DNA of 42,893 bases from RGIG9041 sp045612565 (GTDB taxonomy: Bacteria; Bacillota; Clostridia; Oscillospirales; QAKW01): assembly GCA_045612565.1 (NCBI GenBank), contig JAZKZG010000078.1, positions 1 to 42,893 on the forward strand. The letters run 5' to 3'. This document shows positions 1 through 7,869 of the stretch, one piece after another. Below the pieces are notes generated by a model that was not told the DNA's origin, ran no database searches, and saw nothing but the letters and a program-made list of their open reading frames with translations. The position numbers and the translations under genes were made by a program. Every line of letters begins with the position of its first letter. Positions within the stretch are counted from its first letter, which is position 1.

Positions 1-240
1 GTTATTCGCTTTGCGAGTTTAGGAGCGAATAAAATATCACTAAAACCGAAAGGTTTTAATATCACTTTGCCGATAGGCAAAATAACACTGTGAGACCTGT
101 CTCACAATATCACTATTAAAATATTTTTTGAGACAGTAAAAAAGGAAGTACGAAATTTTCGTGCTTCCTTTAATTTTTGTCTCATACCATAGCAAGCAGG
201 ACATTTGGGCGCCCAAATGTCACTTGTTAGGAGAACCTAA
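1..240. repeat. Modular array of short hairpins with AATATCACT spacers
   Basis: No gene lies here. Four hairpins follow one another: arms 4-10/24-30, 42-47/52-57 (closed by a GAAA tetraloop), 66-71/76-81 and 90-96/99-105. They are separated by AATATCACT or a one-base variant at 33-41, 58-66, 81-89 and 106-114. A larger nested structure follows (TGAGACA 129-135 with TGTCTCA 178-184, enclosing a terminator-like stem). After it come a perfect 22-base palindrome at 200-221 (half-site GACATTTGGGC) and a small stem at 227-231/236-240. The array continues past the left edge. The spacing and change of stem sequence with a constant spacer suggest a structured repeat family or a non-autonomous mobile element; this is inference. 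Confidence 0.6.
141..171. terminator. Terminator-like stem-loop nested in a TGAGACA/TGTCTCA repeat
   Basis: Arms 141-155 and 157-171 pair over 15 positions with one G-U wobble and are followed by a T-rich stretch on the plus strand. It could end a transcript entering from the left edge, or be a module of the hairpin array. Confidence 0.5.
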
Positions 241-286
241 AACCCGTTTACAAACAAATATCATCTGTTCGATAAATTGGAATATG

Positions 287-628
287 TCACTCTGCAACAA
301 AAAATGATGGCATTAGATTATTGTGTGGATAAGATGCAATTACTGATTCTATGTATTCTTCAATTTCCAATAGGGACTTATTTTCTAAGCCAATTTCATG
401 AATATATGTTTCTGCATACATATATTCAGGATTGGTGGTATCTTTATATCCTCCACCACCGAGTGAATTTACCCGCTCATCGATACGGACATATTCAAAC
501 CACAAAATTTCCTCTACATAGCTACCTTGTGAATAAAGTAATTCTAAGAACTCCTTCCAATTTGCAAATATGTAGTCAGCACATAATTTGTGTTTTTCAA
601 TATATTTAAGCACATCTTTTGATAGCAT
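287..628 (-). CDS. Small acidic hypothetical protein
   Basis: A 113-residue soluble, acidic protein that I do not recognise. It has no signal peptide or membrane segment. A central glycine run (LGGGGYKD) sits between aromatic-rich helices. An AGGGGTGG ribosome site lies seven bases before the ATG at 628 and an extended -10 promoter lies about 70 bases upstream, so the gene is more credible than the overlapping rightward frame at 277-609. It is isolated between the hairpin array and the terminator of the next gene. Size and composition would fit a stand-alone immunity-type protein, but no homology is claimed. Confidence 0.65.
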   Translation of the reverse strand: MLSKDVLKYIEKHKLCADYIFANWKEFLELLYSQGSYVEEILWFEYVRIDERVNSLGGGGYKDTTNPEYMYAETYIHEIGLENKSLLEIEEYIESVIASYPHNNLMPSFFVAE

Positions 629-693
629 GTTACCACCCCTACAATATAAAGATAACTAACAGTTAGACAAATTATTATTTATCCGTCAGTTGT

Positions 694-702
694 ATTATAG
701 CA
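694..702 (-). promoter_or_regulatory. Extended -10 promoter of the 113-residue gene
   Basis: On the minus strand TGC-TATAAT (an extended -10) reads at 702-694, about 65 bases upstream of the start codon. No good -35 is present, which is usual for extended -10 promoters. Confidence 0.5.
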
Positions 703-732
703 TAACTTAAGTAATAAATAAAGAGAATAATA

Positions 733-768
733 AAAACACCCATAGTTTTAAAAAACTATGGGTGTTTT
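733..768 (-). terminator. Rho-independent terminator of the Cthe_2159-type gene
   Basis: Perfect 17-base inverted repeat (733-749 with 752-768, two-base loop) with A/T tails on both sides. It lies 35 bases past the stop codon of the leftward gene ending at 804, and minus-strand transcription would run into a T run. Confidence 0.85.
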
Positions 769-803
769 CGTACTTTGTTTTACTGTCCTTTAGGATACAA
801 CCC

Positions 804-2627
804 CTATTCCCTCGTTTTTCTTTTAACCAGAATTATAATTACAAAGATAATTGTTGCAGTAGCAAGTCCTGCAATATACATAATGAGATATAAAAACCAT
901 TCTCTGTTCTGATTGTTGACTGTTTTTTCGTTTTCACAGTCGATGCATACGCCATCTGCGTCAAGATTGTGGCGGATATCGTCAACTCCCGAAAATACAC
1001 TTACCGTTTCTGATGGTTTGAATTCTCTGTTTGCGGTGCAATTGGAAGACCCCTGTATCTGCGTTTTTTTACCATCGGGCATCTGACCGAAGTCACCCTG
1101 AGGCATTTGTGGACGCTCACCTTGGGGAGTATCACCCTGAGGCATCTCGGGACGCTCTCCGTCTTGCATCTGCGGATGCATATTTTGTTTAAAGTTGTCT
1201 TCGCCCGAATATACTTGCTGATTTTCGTTTACAAAAACTTTGTAACTCTTTCCAATTTCAATATCTTTTGTCGAAATTACAGCACCGCTGAAGCCTCGGT
1301 CGCCTACATTGTATTCAAATACGGCGTTATCGTCGGCATCTGTAATTTTTATTTTGGCACCCGACGGTTTTTGTGATGAAAATCTGAGATTCATTATTGC
1401 CTGTTCTGCGTTTTCATCGGCGGTTGCAAAGTCCATAGCGGAACCGAGTGACACAACCGTACCGCCGTTTACATACGAACCGCAGTCGGAGTCGAGTCCT
1501 GAATCAGAGGCGGGATTTGACGACGAGAACACGCTTCCGCTGTTTATAACAAGGTATCCGTTTGAGTCGATGCCGTCGCCCTCGGCGCCAAGACCTGCAT
1601 TTATGTTGAGAGTACCGCCGTTTACCGCTAAAACCGAAACGCCGTCCTCGTTGACGTTTATACCGTCATCCTGTGAATTTATGTTGATGTTACCGCCATT
1701 TAAAGTGAGATGCAGTTCACTGTTAAGTCCCTCAAAGCCTGAGGTTATGTCAAGCACCCCGTCACCGCCTTCTATATTTATCGAGCGGTAAGAGTACACG
1801 GCACCGTCAAGTTTTAACAACTTTTTCTGTGCTGGGTATTGATCGTCAGAGTCATCGTCTTTATACTTTGGCTTTAAAAGTCTGAAAATATTTGTTCCGC
1901 TGACTGTGTTTTTACTGCCGTCGGCAAGTCGGATTACCGCACCTGCATCTTTGGTATTGACAGTCTGCGAGTGGTTTTCGCGTTCTTCCCACAGGTTGTC
2001 ACATTCATAAACTTCCGAGAATACAATTCCGGGTGCTACAGTACACTCAATATTTGCGCCGTCAAGGATAAGTGTTACCTTTTGTGATGGGTCATCAAAC
2101 GAGTCTTCGCCGAGGTCAATGTTGATTTGTCCGTGCCATTCGCCTTTTAGCGTATATGTTCCTGCTTTGTTTATGTGCAATACAGCGTTGGAATAGGCCT
2201 CATCCACCGAGTGCATCATTTGTGAGGGAAAGCCCGTTTTAAGCGAGGGGAGTGTGGAAAAGATATAGTTTTCAAGACCTTCCGCCTCGTAAAAATATGC
2301 CCACTCTTTATCACCGTCATAATTGATTTGCTTAAATTTATCTTGGCTTAGTTCGGGATAATAGTATATATCGTGTGCAATGTAAATATCATCTGTTGGT
2401 TTTTCTCCCTCATAGTAAGGCTCTGCTTTTTTAGGGTCGATGTGCCAGATATATTCATATTCATTTATTGCGTTGCCGTCAAGTGTTGCTGAATGCTTGT
2501 AGGCGTCGCCGTCTTTTTGTGACGATAAAGTGATTGATACGCTCTCTTCTGCCATTGAAAAAACAGGCAGACTCAAAATTAGACAAAGATTTAATGTAAC
2601 GGTAATTATTCTTGTAAAAATTTTCAT
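804..2627 (-). CDS. Membrane-anchored carbohydrate-binding protein (Cthe_2159 family)
   Basis: A 607-residue surface protein. Residues 1-26 form a signal peptide ending near SMA. The central part (about 160-430) is a parallel beta-helix of the Cthe_2159 type, recognisable from the repeated GGxLxIxxxDDGIxxxxxVxIxGG strands such as DDGINVNEDG and GDGIDSNG. The family founder from Clostridium thermocellum binds polygalacturonic acid and calcium, so binding of acidic plant or mucin glycans is a reasonable expectation. A Met/Pro/Gln/Gly-rich low-complexity stretch (MPQGD-type repeats, about 480-530) follows. A short Cys pair (CIDCE) precedes a C-terminal membrane helix (about 576-600) and a KRKTRE tail facing the cytoplasm. 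It is a single-gene unit with its own promoter and terminator. AGAGGTG precedes the ATG. Confidence 0.85.
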   Translation of the reverse strand: MKIFTRIITVTLNLCLILSLPVFSMAEESVSITLSSQKDGDAYKHSATLDGNAINEYEYIWHIDPKKAEPYYEGEKPTDDIYIAHDIYYYPELSQDKFKQINYDGDKEWAYFYEAEGLENYIFSTLPSLKTGFPSQMMHSVDEAYSNAVLHINKAGTYTLKGEWHGQINIDLGEDSFDDPSQKVTLILDGANIECTVAPGIVFSEVYECDNLWEERENHSQTVNTKDAGAVIRLADGSKNTVSGTNIFRLLKPKYKDDDSDDQYPAQKKLLKLDGAVYSYRSINIEGGDGVLDITSGFEGLNSELHLTLNGGNININSQDDGINVNEDGVSVLAVNGGTLNINAGLGAEGDGIDSNGYLVINSGSVFSSSNPASDSGLDSDCGSYVNGGTVVSLGSAMDFATADENAEQAIMNLRFSSQKPSGAKIKITDADDNAVFEYNVGDRGFSGAVISTKDIEIGKSYKVFVNENQQVYSGEDNFKQNMHPQMQDGERPEMPQGDTPQGERPQMPQGDFGQMPDGKKTQIQGSSNCTANREFKPSETVSVFSGVDDIRHNLDADGVCIDCENEKTVNNQNREWFLYLIMYIAGLATATIIFVIIILVKRKTRE

Positions 2628-2650
2628 AGGATAAATTCACCTCTTTATCC

Positions 2651-2679
2651 ATTATAGGTCAATTTTTTTGCGAAATCAA
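2651..2679 (-). promoter_or_regulatory. SigA-type promoter of the Cthe_2159-type gene
   Basis: On the minus strand TTGATT (2679-2674), a 17-base spacer, then TATAAT (2656-2651). Transcription would start near 2644, leaving a leader of only about 17 bases. Confidence 0.7.
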
Positions 2680-2702
2680 AGAAATTTTGTAAACAAAAAG
2701 TA

Positions 2703-2729
2703 AAAAACAAGGCATAAAGCCTTGTTTTT
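2703..2729 (-). terminator. Terminator of the serpin operon
   Basis: An 11-base perfect stem (AAAAACAAGGC at 2703-2713 with 2719-2729, loop 2714-2718) with a T-rich minus-strand tail. It overlaps the stop codon of the second serpin gene. Confidence 0.8.
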
Positions 2730-4095
2730 ACGGTTGGTTTATTATTCCTACAAAGCGTGGAAGTCCGTCTTTGCCTGTTACCGCAAATATAAATGGGCGG
2801 TCAAGGACAAAATCAACTTCATCATCGGGCGGCATCGAACCCGCATCTAATGCCATAACGGTGTATGCTGCCGCCTCACATCCGTCCTCGTCAATTTTGA
2901 CGCGTGAAGCGTGTTGAACCTTTGATAAAAATAGCGGTACATCGGTTGTGAGCGGTGAAAAATCTGCGCTTGTTTCGTCAAATACTGTTGTTATACCGAG
3001 TGTATTAAAGGTTTCTTTTAAGTCAATGTCGTTTGTTACGTCAAACTTCGGCACCGACATATTAACAATGGGGTAAGCCTTTTGTGCTTCGCCTTTATAC
3101 TTATAGTTATTTGCGCGGTCGGTTATAATATCGAGTACGCCGTCTTTTGTGATTATATCATATACCGATACGTTTTCATCGGGCAGAATAAAGTGCATAC
3201 TGCAGTCCTGTTCAAAGTTAAGCGTTGTTGCACTGTAGCCATCAGCATAATAATATGTCTGTGAGTGTGAACTTTTCATAAAATCAGCTTTGACTTTGCC
3301 GTCGGGCGTCAAAAAATCGCCTTTTTCGGTATTGTCTTTACTGAATTTACTGCTCCACTTTGCATTAAAATAAATGGTTGATATAAGTGCGGCGGCGGTA
3401 TCTTCGTTAAACTTGATATCTTGTGTCTGATCCTTTAAAAGCCCATTTGTGTTTTGGTTTATCCAGTCTTTTAGTGCTGCGGCATATTCTTCTTTTAAAA
3501 AGTCACCCGCAAAAGACGACGCATAGTAACTGTCTTTTAAAGTATTAAGTGTGTTTTTATTGTACTTTATTCCGTCTTTAAGCCAGACAGAGTTTGCAAG
3601 TATTGACGAATAAACGCCGTTGTCGGCATACATTTTTTGCCACAGATTGTTTGTATTTTTGCGAAGCGCATCGGTATCTTCGTAACCAAGCACACTCAAA
3701 ATTTCGCTTTGAGTCTGACCGTCTGTACACTCGACAAGCATCGAAAGAGCAAAATATATGTTGGCAGGGGAGAAAACAAGGTTTTTGCCGTCGTCTTTGG
3801 CAAGTGCCGACAAGGTCGATTTTAGATAGTCGTTGATGCCTTCATCATAAACTTTGAGTGTTTGTTTTTTACGTTTTGCGTCAAACCATTCCGAGTACGC
3901 ATCAGAGAATGCATCGTAGTCAACATTTCCGCTTTCATCAGTAAAATCTTCTCCGATGGGATATTTGATTTCTTGCGGATATACTGATAAAGCCAATGGT
4001 GTGCACTCGCCTTTATTGTATTCGTTCGACCTTTTACAGCCAAACAAGCTGATTGACAGTATAAAAATCAAAAATATGGAAATATATTTTTTCAT
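2728..4095 (-). CDS. Lipoprotein serpin (second gene of tandem pair)
   Basis: A 455-residue serpin, that is, a suicide inhibitor of serine or cysteine proteases. Residues 1-20 form a lipoprotein signal with lipobox SLFGC, so the protein should be tethered outside the membrane through Cys20. After a short linker the serpin fold covers about 85-455: the NxVFSPxxIxFAL start, the IxxTIYFNAKW strand region, the hinge EDGCEAAAYT, and the C-terminal DRPFIFAV...LPRFVGIINQP signature. The hinge has small residues at P12-P10, as expected of inhibitory serpins; P14 is Cys instead of Thr or Ser. By counting, P1 falls near the AGSM segment. It follows its paralogue by 11 bases with an AGAGGTG ribosome site. 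In gut bacteria serpins of this type inhibit host or diet-derived proteases; the target here is unknown. Confidence 0.92.
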   Translation of the reverse strand: MKKYISIFLIFILSISLFGCKRSNEYNKGECTPLALSVYPQEIKYPIGEDFTDESGNVDYDAFSDAYSEWFDAKRKKQTLKVYDEGINDYLKSTLSALAKDDGKNLVFSPANIYFALSMLVECTDGQTQSEILSVLGYEDTDALRKNTNNLWQKMYADNGVYSSILANSVWLKDGIKYNKNTLNTLKDSYYASSFAGDFLKEEYAAALKDWINQNTNGLLKDQTQDIKFNEDTAAALISTIYFNAKWSSKFSKDNTEKGDFLTPDGKVKADFMKSSHSQTYYYADGYSATTLNFEQDCSMHFILPDENVSVYDIITKDGVLDIITDRANNYKYKGEAQKAYPIVNMSVPKFDVTNDIDLKETFNTLGITTVFDETSADFSPLTTDVPLFLSKVQHASRVKIDEDGCEAAAYTVMALDAGSMPPDDEVDFVLDRPFIFAVTGKDGLPRFVGIINQP

Positions 4096-4106
4096 AAAAT
4101 CACCTC

Positions 4107-5516
4107 TTACGGCATATTTACAACGCCTATAAAACGTGGAAGATTATCCTGACCGCTTACAACAAAAATAAATGGACGGTCAAGCACAAAATCAACTTCT
4201 TCGGTGGGTCCGTGACCCGCGCCTTTCATTCCGCCTATAACGTACGATGCCGCCTCGCACCCCTCCTCGTCAATTTTTACGCGTGTTGAGTGCGACACTT
4301 TGTTTATAAAAAGCGGGATTTGGGTTGTAAGCGGTGAAAAATCTGCTTCGGTTTCAGAAAAGGCATCGTTTATTCCAAGCGACTTAAGATTTTCTACAAG
4401 GTCGAGGTCGGCAGTTATGTCAAACTTGGGCACTGACATATTAACCAATACGCTTTTTGAATCTATATTGTCATAGGAGCCTGTTACAAACTCCAAAAAC
4501 TTTGTATCGCGTAATAAATCGTCGATTGATTTATCCTCATCGGGTAAAATGAACGACATATAGCCTTCATTAAGAGATTTGTGTATCGCACTGAATTTAT
4601 CTGACCAATAATAAGACGAATTCTCGGTCTTGTGCATAAAATTGCACTCTTTATCGCCGTCTGTGCTGTGGAAGGTACCCTCGGTAGTTTTGTCTTCTCC
4701 GAATTTATTATCCCAGCCCGATTTAAAATAGGTGGTTGAAACAAGAGACATAACTGTGGAGGGGTCAAACTGTTCTTTTTGCACCGATTCTTTTAAAAGT
4801 CCGCCTGTCTGTTCGTTTATCCAGTCGCGGAGTTTTTGTATGTAATTTTCGTTGGCAAAACTACCCGAAAAAGACGAGGCGTAGTAACTGTCCTTTAATG
4901 TATCAATTGTTTGCTGGTTAAATTCAATACCGTCGGTAAGCCAAATTGAGTTTGCCGATACCGAATTTGAAATCCCATCGTCAACATACAATTTTTGCCA
5001 CAGGTTGTGGGCATTGTTTTTGATGCTTTCGGCATCGTCTTTACCGATTAAATCTAAAATTTCGCTCTGTGTGTTACCGTCTACACATTCAGACAGCATA
5101 CAAAGCGCAAAATAGAGTGTTGTGGGCGAATAAACAAAGTTTTTACCGTCTTTGTTTTTTAAAAATTCAAGTAGCGTTTTTGAAACAAACTCTGCATTGC
5201 CGCTTTTGTCGGTTTCAAGGTTATAAATTTTGTCTTCGTAATCGGAATGGTTGCGGTATGAGTCTACCGTGTTTGACAGAATGTAGTGTTCGGGCATATC
5301 GGGATAAACAGCCTCGCCAAGTGATTTTATATCGGTTGACGGTGTAGTGTCAACGGGTGATTTTTCATCTTGCTCGGTGTTATCTTGCGGTGTGGGATTA
5401 TTTTCGACCTCGGGTGTGGGAAGATAGCCCTCGTCATCGGCGGACGGCGCCTTTTTACATCCCGTTGCCGACAGTAAAATGACAATAATCATAATAAAAG
5501 AAATATATCTTTTCAT
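4107..5516 (-). CDS. Lipoprotein serpin (first gene of tandem pair)
   Basis: A 469-residue serpin with a lipoprotein signal (lipobox LSATGC, Cys20) and a Pro/Asp/Glu/Thr-rich tether of about 60 residues before the fold, longer than in its neighbour. The serpin marks are clear: NFVYSPTTLYFAL, VSTTYFKSGW, hinge EEGCEAASYV and DRPFIFVV...LPRFIGVVNMP at the C-terminus. The reactive loop is quite different from the neighbour's: Gly-rich (GGMKGAGHG) with a Lys near P3 and Gly/Ala near P1, so a different protease target is likely. Cys at P14 is shared by both. GGAGGTG lies seven bases before the ATG. It is first in a two-gene operon with a strong SigA-like promoter overlapped by an inverted repeat. 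Confidence 0.92.
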   Translation of the reverse strand: MKRYISFIMIIVILLSATGCKKAPSADDEGYLPTPEVENNPTPQDNTEQDEKSPVDTTPSTDIKSLGEAVYPDMPEHYILSNTVDSYRNHSDYEDKIYNLETDKSGNAEFVSKTLLEFLKNKDGKNFVYSPTTLYFALCMLSECVDGNTQSEILDLIGKDDAESIKNNAHNLWQKLYVDDGISNSVSANSIWLTDGIEFNQQTIDTLKDSYYASSFSGSFANENYIQKLRDWINEQTGGLLKESVQKEQFDPSTVMSLVSTTYFKSGWDNKFGEDKTTEGTFHSTDGDKECNFMHKTENSSYYWSDKFSAIHKSLNEGYMSFILPDEDKSIDDLLRDTKFLEFVTGSYDNIDSKSVLVNMSVPKFDITADLDLVENLKSLGINDAFSETEADFSPLTTQIPLFINKVSHSTRVKIDEEGCEAASYVIGGMKGAGHGPTEEVDFVLDRPFIFVVSGQDNLPRFIGVVNMP

Positions 5517-5537
5517 AAAACACCTCCGTAAAAATAA

Positions 5538-5570
5538 TGACCTCTCATCTATATATGTAACGAGAGGTCA
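5538..5570. promoter_or_regulatory. Operator-like 9-base inverted repeat around the serpin -10 box
   Basis: TGACCTCTC (5538-5546) and GAGAGGTCA (5562-5570) are perfect inverted copies separated by 15 bases that contain the serpin -10 element. A dimeric repressor site would explain the placement. A terminator for the upstream CPBP gene is the alternative, since the minus strand continues as TCATTATTTTTA. Confidence 0.5.
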
Positions 5571-5582
5571 GAAATGTTTCAA
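5554..5582 (-). promoter_or_regulatory. Promoter of the serpin operon
   Basis: On the minus strand TTGAAA (5582-5577), exactly 17 bases, then TACATA (5559-5554), about 35 bases upstream of the first serpin start codon. It gives the serpins expression separate from the nine-gene operon upstream. Confidence 0.55.
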
Positions 5583-5586
5583 ATTT

Positions 5587-6480
5587 TTATAAAATATTTC
5601 GTACGCAAATAAAAATGCTCACAGCAAAAAACACCCAGATATATATTGAACCCAAGGGATCACCGTAGGCAAGACGTTTTACGTTTGTTTTAAGACGCTT
5701 TTTGTTACCCAACTCGTCAATTACACGTTCGGTAAGTCTGAGCGTTAAATAAAGCACTAAAAATACCGCGCAGACAATGATTACAACAAAAATAATATCC
5801 TGTAACAGATAACTGATATAGTCGCTGTTTGCCGAAATAAACAGAGCAAGTGCGTTATTTATAACATGGCAGATAATTGACGGCCACACGCTTTTAAAAA
5901 GGTGGGTGAGTACCGCATAAAACACACCCGCCACAAAAAGTGAGGGGATTGTAACAACATTGCCGTGGAAAAGCGCAAAAATGACAGAGGTCATAATGAC
6001 CGAAATCGACACGCCGTAGCGTGAATATTCACTGAGTGCCACGCCGCGAAGAAGCAGTTCTTCGCATACTGCGGGCATAATAACCGCCGCAATTACCATA
6101 ACGTAGGTTTTTTCACTCGCAAAACTCACCGTGGAAGTTGACAGCGTAATATCGAAAAAGTTGTTAAAAATTGCCGCAGAACCCACGTTTATAAGTGCGC
6201 AGATAACTGAGGTTGAAAGACCAAAAAGCAAAATAAACGGCAAATAACGTGCTTTTACGTGGTGCAGTTGCAATATATTTTTTGCCTTTACGTGTGCGAG
6301 TTTGTTGTATATGATAATCGGTATAATAAAAATGACTATGTATATTACGATTTTTTCGATGTTTGTGAGGTTTTTTAAGAAAAAACTCGTACAGATATCA
6401 AGCGTTGCAAGAAGCGTCAGCACTACAAGCAGTAAAAGCGATATTCGGTTTGAAATGTAACGTTTTTTATTATTCGACAT
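5587..6480 (-). CDS. CPBP-family intramembrane metalloprotease
   Basis: A 297-residue polytopic membrane protein (about eight helices) of the CPBP/Rce1/Abi family. The three family motifs are intact: EELLLR (Glu140, Glu141, Arg145), FALFH (Phe168, His172) and HVINN (His205, Asn208/209). Founders cleave prenylated proteins or process peptides in the membrane, but bacterial members have varied roles such as bacteriocin immunity and pheromone maturation; the substrate here cannot be told. It is the last gene of the long overlapping operon: its ATG lies 11 bases inside the DJ-1-like gene. The C-terminal helix follows a basic loop (NKKRLKTNVKR). Confidence 0.88.
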   Translation of the reverse strand: MSNNKKRYISNRISLLLLVVLTLLATLDICTSFFLKNLTNIEKIVIYIVIFIIPIIIYNKLAHVKAKNILQLHHVKARYLPFILLFGLSTSVICALINVGSAAIFNNFFDITLSTSTVSFASEKTYVMVIAAVIMPAVCEELLLRGVALSEYSRYGVSISVIMTSVIFALFHGNVVTIPSLFVAGVFYAVLTHLFKSVWPSIICHVINNALALFISANSDYISYLLQDIIFVVIIVCAVFLVLYLTLRLTERVIDELGNKKRLKTNVKRLAYGDPLGSIYIWVFFAVSIFICVRNIL

Positions 6481-7027
6481 CTAAAACAATACTCTTTTTC
6501 AAATTATTTGCGGTGTTTGTACCCAGGAGTTTTTCAACAAGCACCATTGCAAAAGACATTGCGGTACCTGCGCTTTTTGAGGTGATATAGTTGCCGTCAA
6601 CACACACAGCGCCGTTATGCAATCGTTTGCAGTTAAGTTCTTCTTCCATCGACGGATAACAGGTGGCACGTCTTTCTTTTAAATAGCCGTTGGCACCCAG
6701 TACCGCCGCGGGTGCACCGCAGATTGCAGCAATATAGCGGTCGTTTTTGTCACAAAAATCTATAATATCAATAACCTTTTTGCAGTTTGCAAGGTTTTCA
6801 AAACCGGGATAGCCACCGGGGAGAATTATCATATCTGCATCGGTGCAGTCTGTTTTTTCAATTACTGTGTCGGCAAAAACCGAGATATTATGTGCGCCCA
6901 CAACCTCGGTTGTTTCGTTTATTGAAACAGTTACAACCTCTGCACCTGCACGGCGGAGCATATCGATTGGTGTTATTGCCTCTACTTCTTCAAATCCGTT
7001 TGCTAAAAATAAATATACCTTTTTCAT
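6470..7027 (-). CDS. DJ-1/PfpI family protein
   Basis: A 185-residue flavodoxin-fold protein of the DJ-1/ThiJ/PfpI superfamily, DJ-1 branch by length and by its N-terminus (VYLFLANGFEEVEA). The nucleophile-elbow cysteine is Cys103 in AAICGAP and the supporting acid is Glu14. Members of this branch act as glyoxalases or chaperones against carbonyl and oxidative damage, which fits an operon that also carries 8-oxoguanine repair. It overlaps the upstream DUF2156 gene by four bases (ATGA arrangement) and the downstream CPBP gene by 11. Substrate assignment is not possible from sequence. Confidence 0.9.
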   Translation of the reverse strand: MKKVYLFLANGFEEVEAITPIDMLRRAGAEVVTVSINETTEVVGAHNISVFADTVIEKTDCTDADMIILPGGYPGFENLANCKKVIDIIDFCDKNDRYIAAICGAPAAVLGANGYLKERRATCYPSMEEELNCKRLHNGAVCVDGNYITSKSAGTAMSFAMVLVEKLLGTNTANNLKKSIVLDVE

Positions 7028-7869
7028 TTGATTTGTGCCTTGAATTTCCTTCCTAATTGTGTAGGGTAATAGCTGAGTTTTGCTCGGCGTACGCCCTCAT
7101 CACCCGCGTCATCCTCGCGGTTTATATATTTGTATTCGCTGCAAAAAGTCTTTGCAAACTCGCGGTTTATCATCTGATACGCACCGCGGACATTAGCGTC
7201 AGCCTTTTCAACGTGCACACAGAATGTGTCGTGGTTTATAGGTTCACCATAACTGTATGCAACAAGCTCGTCATTTTTATAAAGCATAAGCCCCATAAGC
7301 CCAAGCTCTTCAAAATTGTTTATTGCAATCTCGGCGGCGCAAAGTTCACGCTTTAAATAATCAGGTGCGTTTTCGCATCTGTTTTCGCACCATTTTTTGT
7401 TAAACGCAATCAGAGTGTCGCGGTGTGCATCCGTTATTTTTTCGGTGCACCATGTGCCATCCGCCAAAAACGCGTTTATATGGTTGCGCTTTGCGGCAAG
7501 TTTTTTGCCTTTTAAGGTTATAAGCGCCTCGGAGTCATAGATATAATCAAAAAACTTGGTGTGTTCTTCAATTTCACAGCCTTCAAAATCTTTGATATTT
7601 TCTTCGGAAAGACTGCAAAGTGTAAACTCACCGTATTCTTTTTTTAGTGCCTCAATTGCACCTGATACGTCTTTACCCACAGGTAAATCAAAGCGTTTTT
7701 TTTCGGGATTGCCCCAGATATAAGTGCCGTCAAGTACGCATATTTTTGCGTAGTTCCAGCAAAACATCGTGCCAAACGCGTTTTCACAAAACCGCCTGTC
7801 AGAGTTTTTGAGCAGACTGTGTATAAGCGGTGCGTCGTCAAGCGTTATACTTCTAAAATTTATCTCCAT
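7024..7869 (-). CDS. DUF2156 (acyltransferase-fold) protein
   Basis: A 281-residue protein of the DUF2156 family, related to the C-terminal catalytic domain of the MprF lysyl-phosphatidylglycerol synthase and built of two GNAT-like folds. The family look is clear in the N-terminus (FRSITLDDAPLIHSLL), the AAKRNHINAF segment, the acceptor-fold strand GLMLYKNDELVAYSYGEPI and the C-terminal NREDDAGDEGVRRAKLSYYPTQ (split here: NREDDAGDEG, RRAKLSYYPTQ). There are no membrane helices, so it is the stand-alone form whose substrate is unknown; aminoacyl transfer to a lipid or sugar is only a family-based guess. It overlaps thymidylate kinase by 17 bases and the DJ-1-like gene by four. Confidence 0.85.
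   Translation of the reverse strand: MEINFRSITLDDAPLIHSLLKNSDRRFCENAFGTMFCWNYAKICVLDGTYIWGNPEKKRFDLPVGKDVSGAIEALKKEYGEFTLCSLSEENIKDFEGCEIEEHTKFFDYIYDSEALITLKGKKLAAKRNHINAFLADGTWCTEKITDAHRDTLIAFNKKWCENRCENAPDYLKRELCAAEIAINNFEELGLMGLMLYKNDELVAYSYGEPINHDTFCVHVEKADANVRGAYQMINREFAKTFCSEYKYINREDDAGDEGVRRAKLSYYPTQLGRKFKAQIK

Noticed and set aside
277..609. Rightward open frame of 110 codons
   Set aside because: It lies opposite the 113-residue leftward gene, which has a good ribosome site and promoter; the rightward frame has neither and codes an atypical His/Tyr/Leu-rich product.
1309..1791. Rightward open frame of 160 codons rich in Ser and Pro
   Set aside because: It is antisense to the beta-helix part of the Cthe_2159-type gene; the repetitive strand pattern of the sense gene keeps the other frame open.
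5548..5582. ECF sigma promoter before the serpins (TGAAACATTT with CGT)
   Set aside because: The elements are present but the gap between AAC and CGT is only about 13 bases against the usual 16-17; a SigA-type reading fits better.
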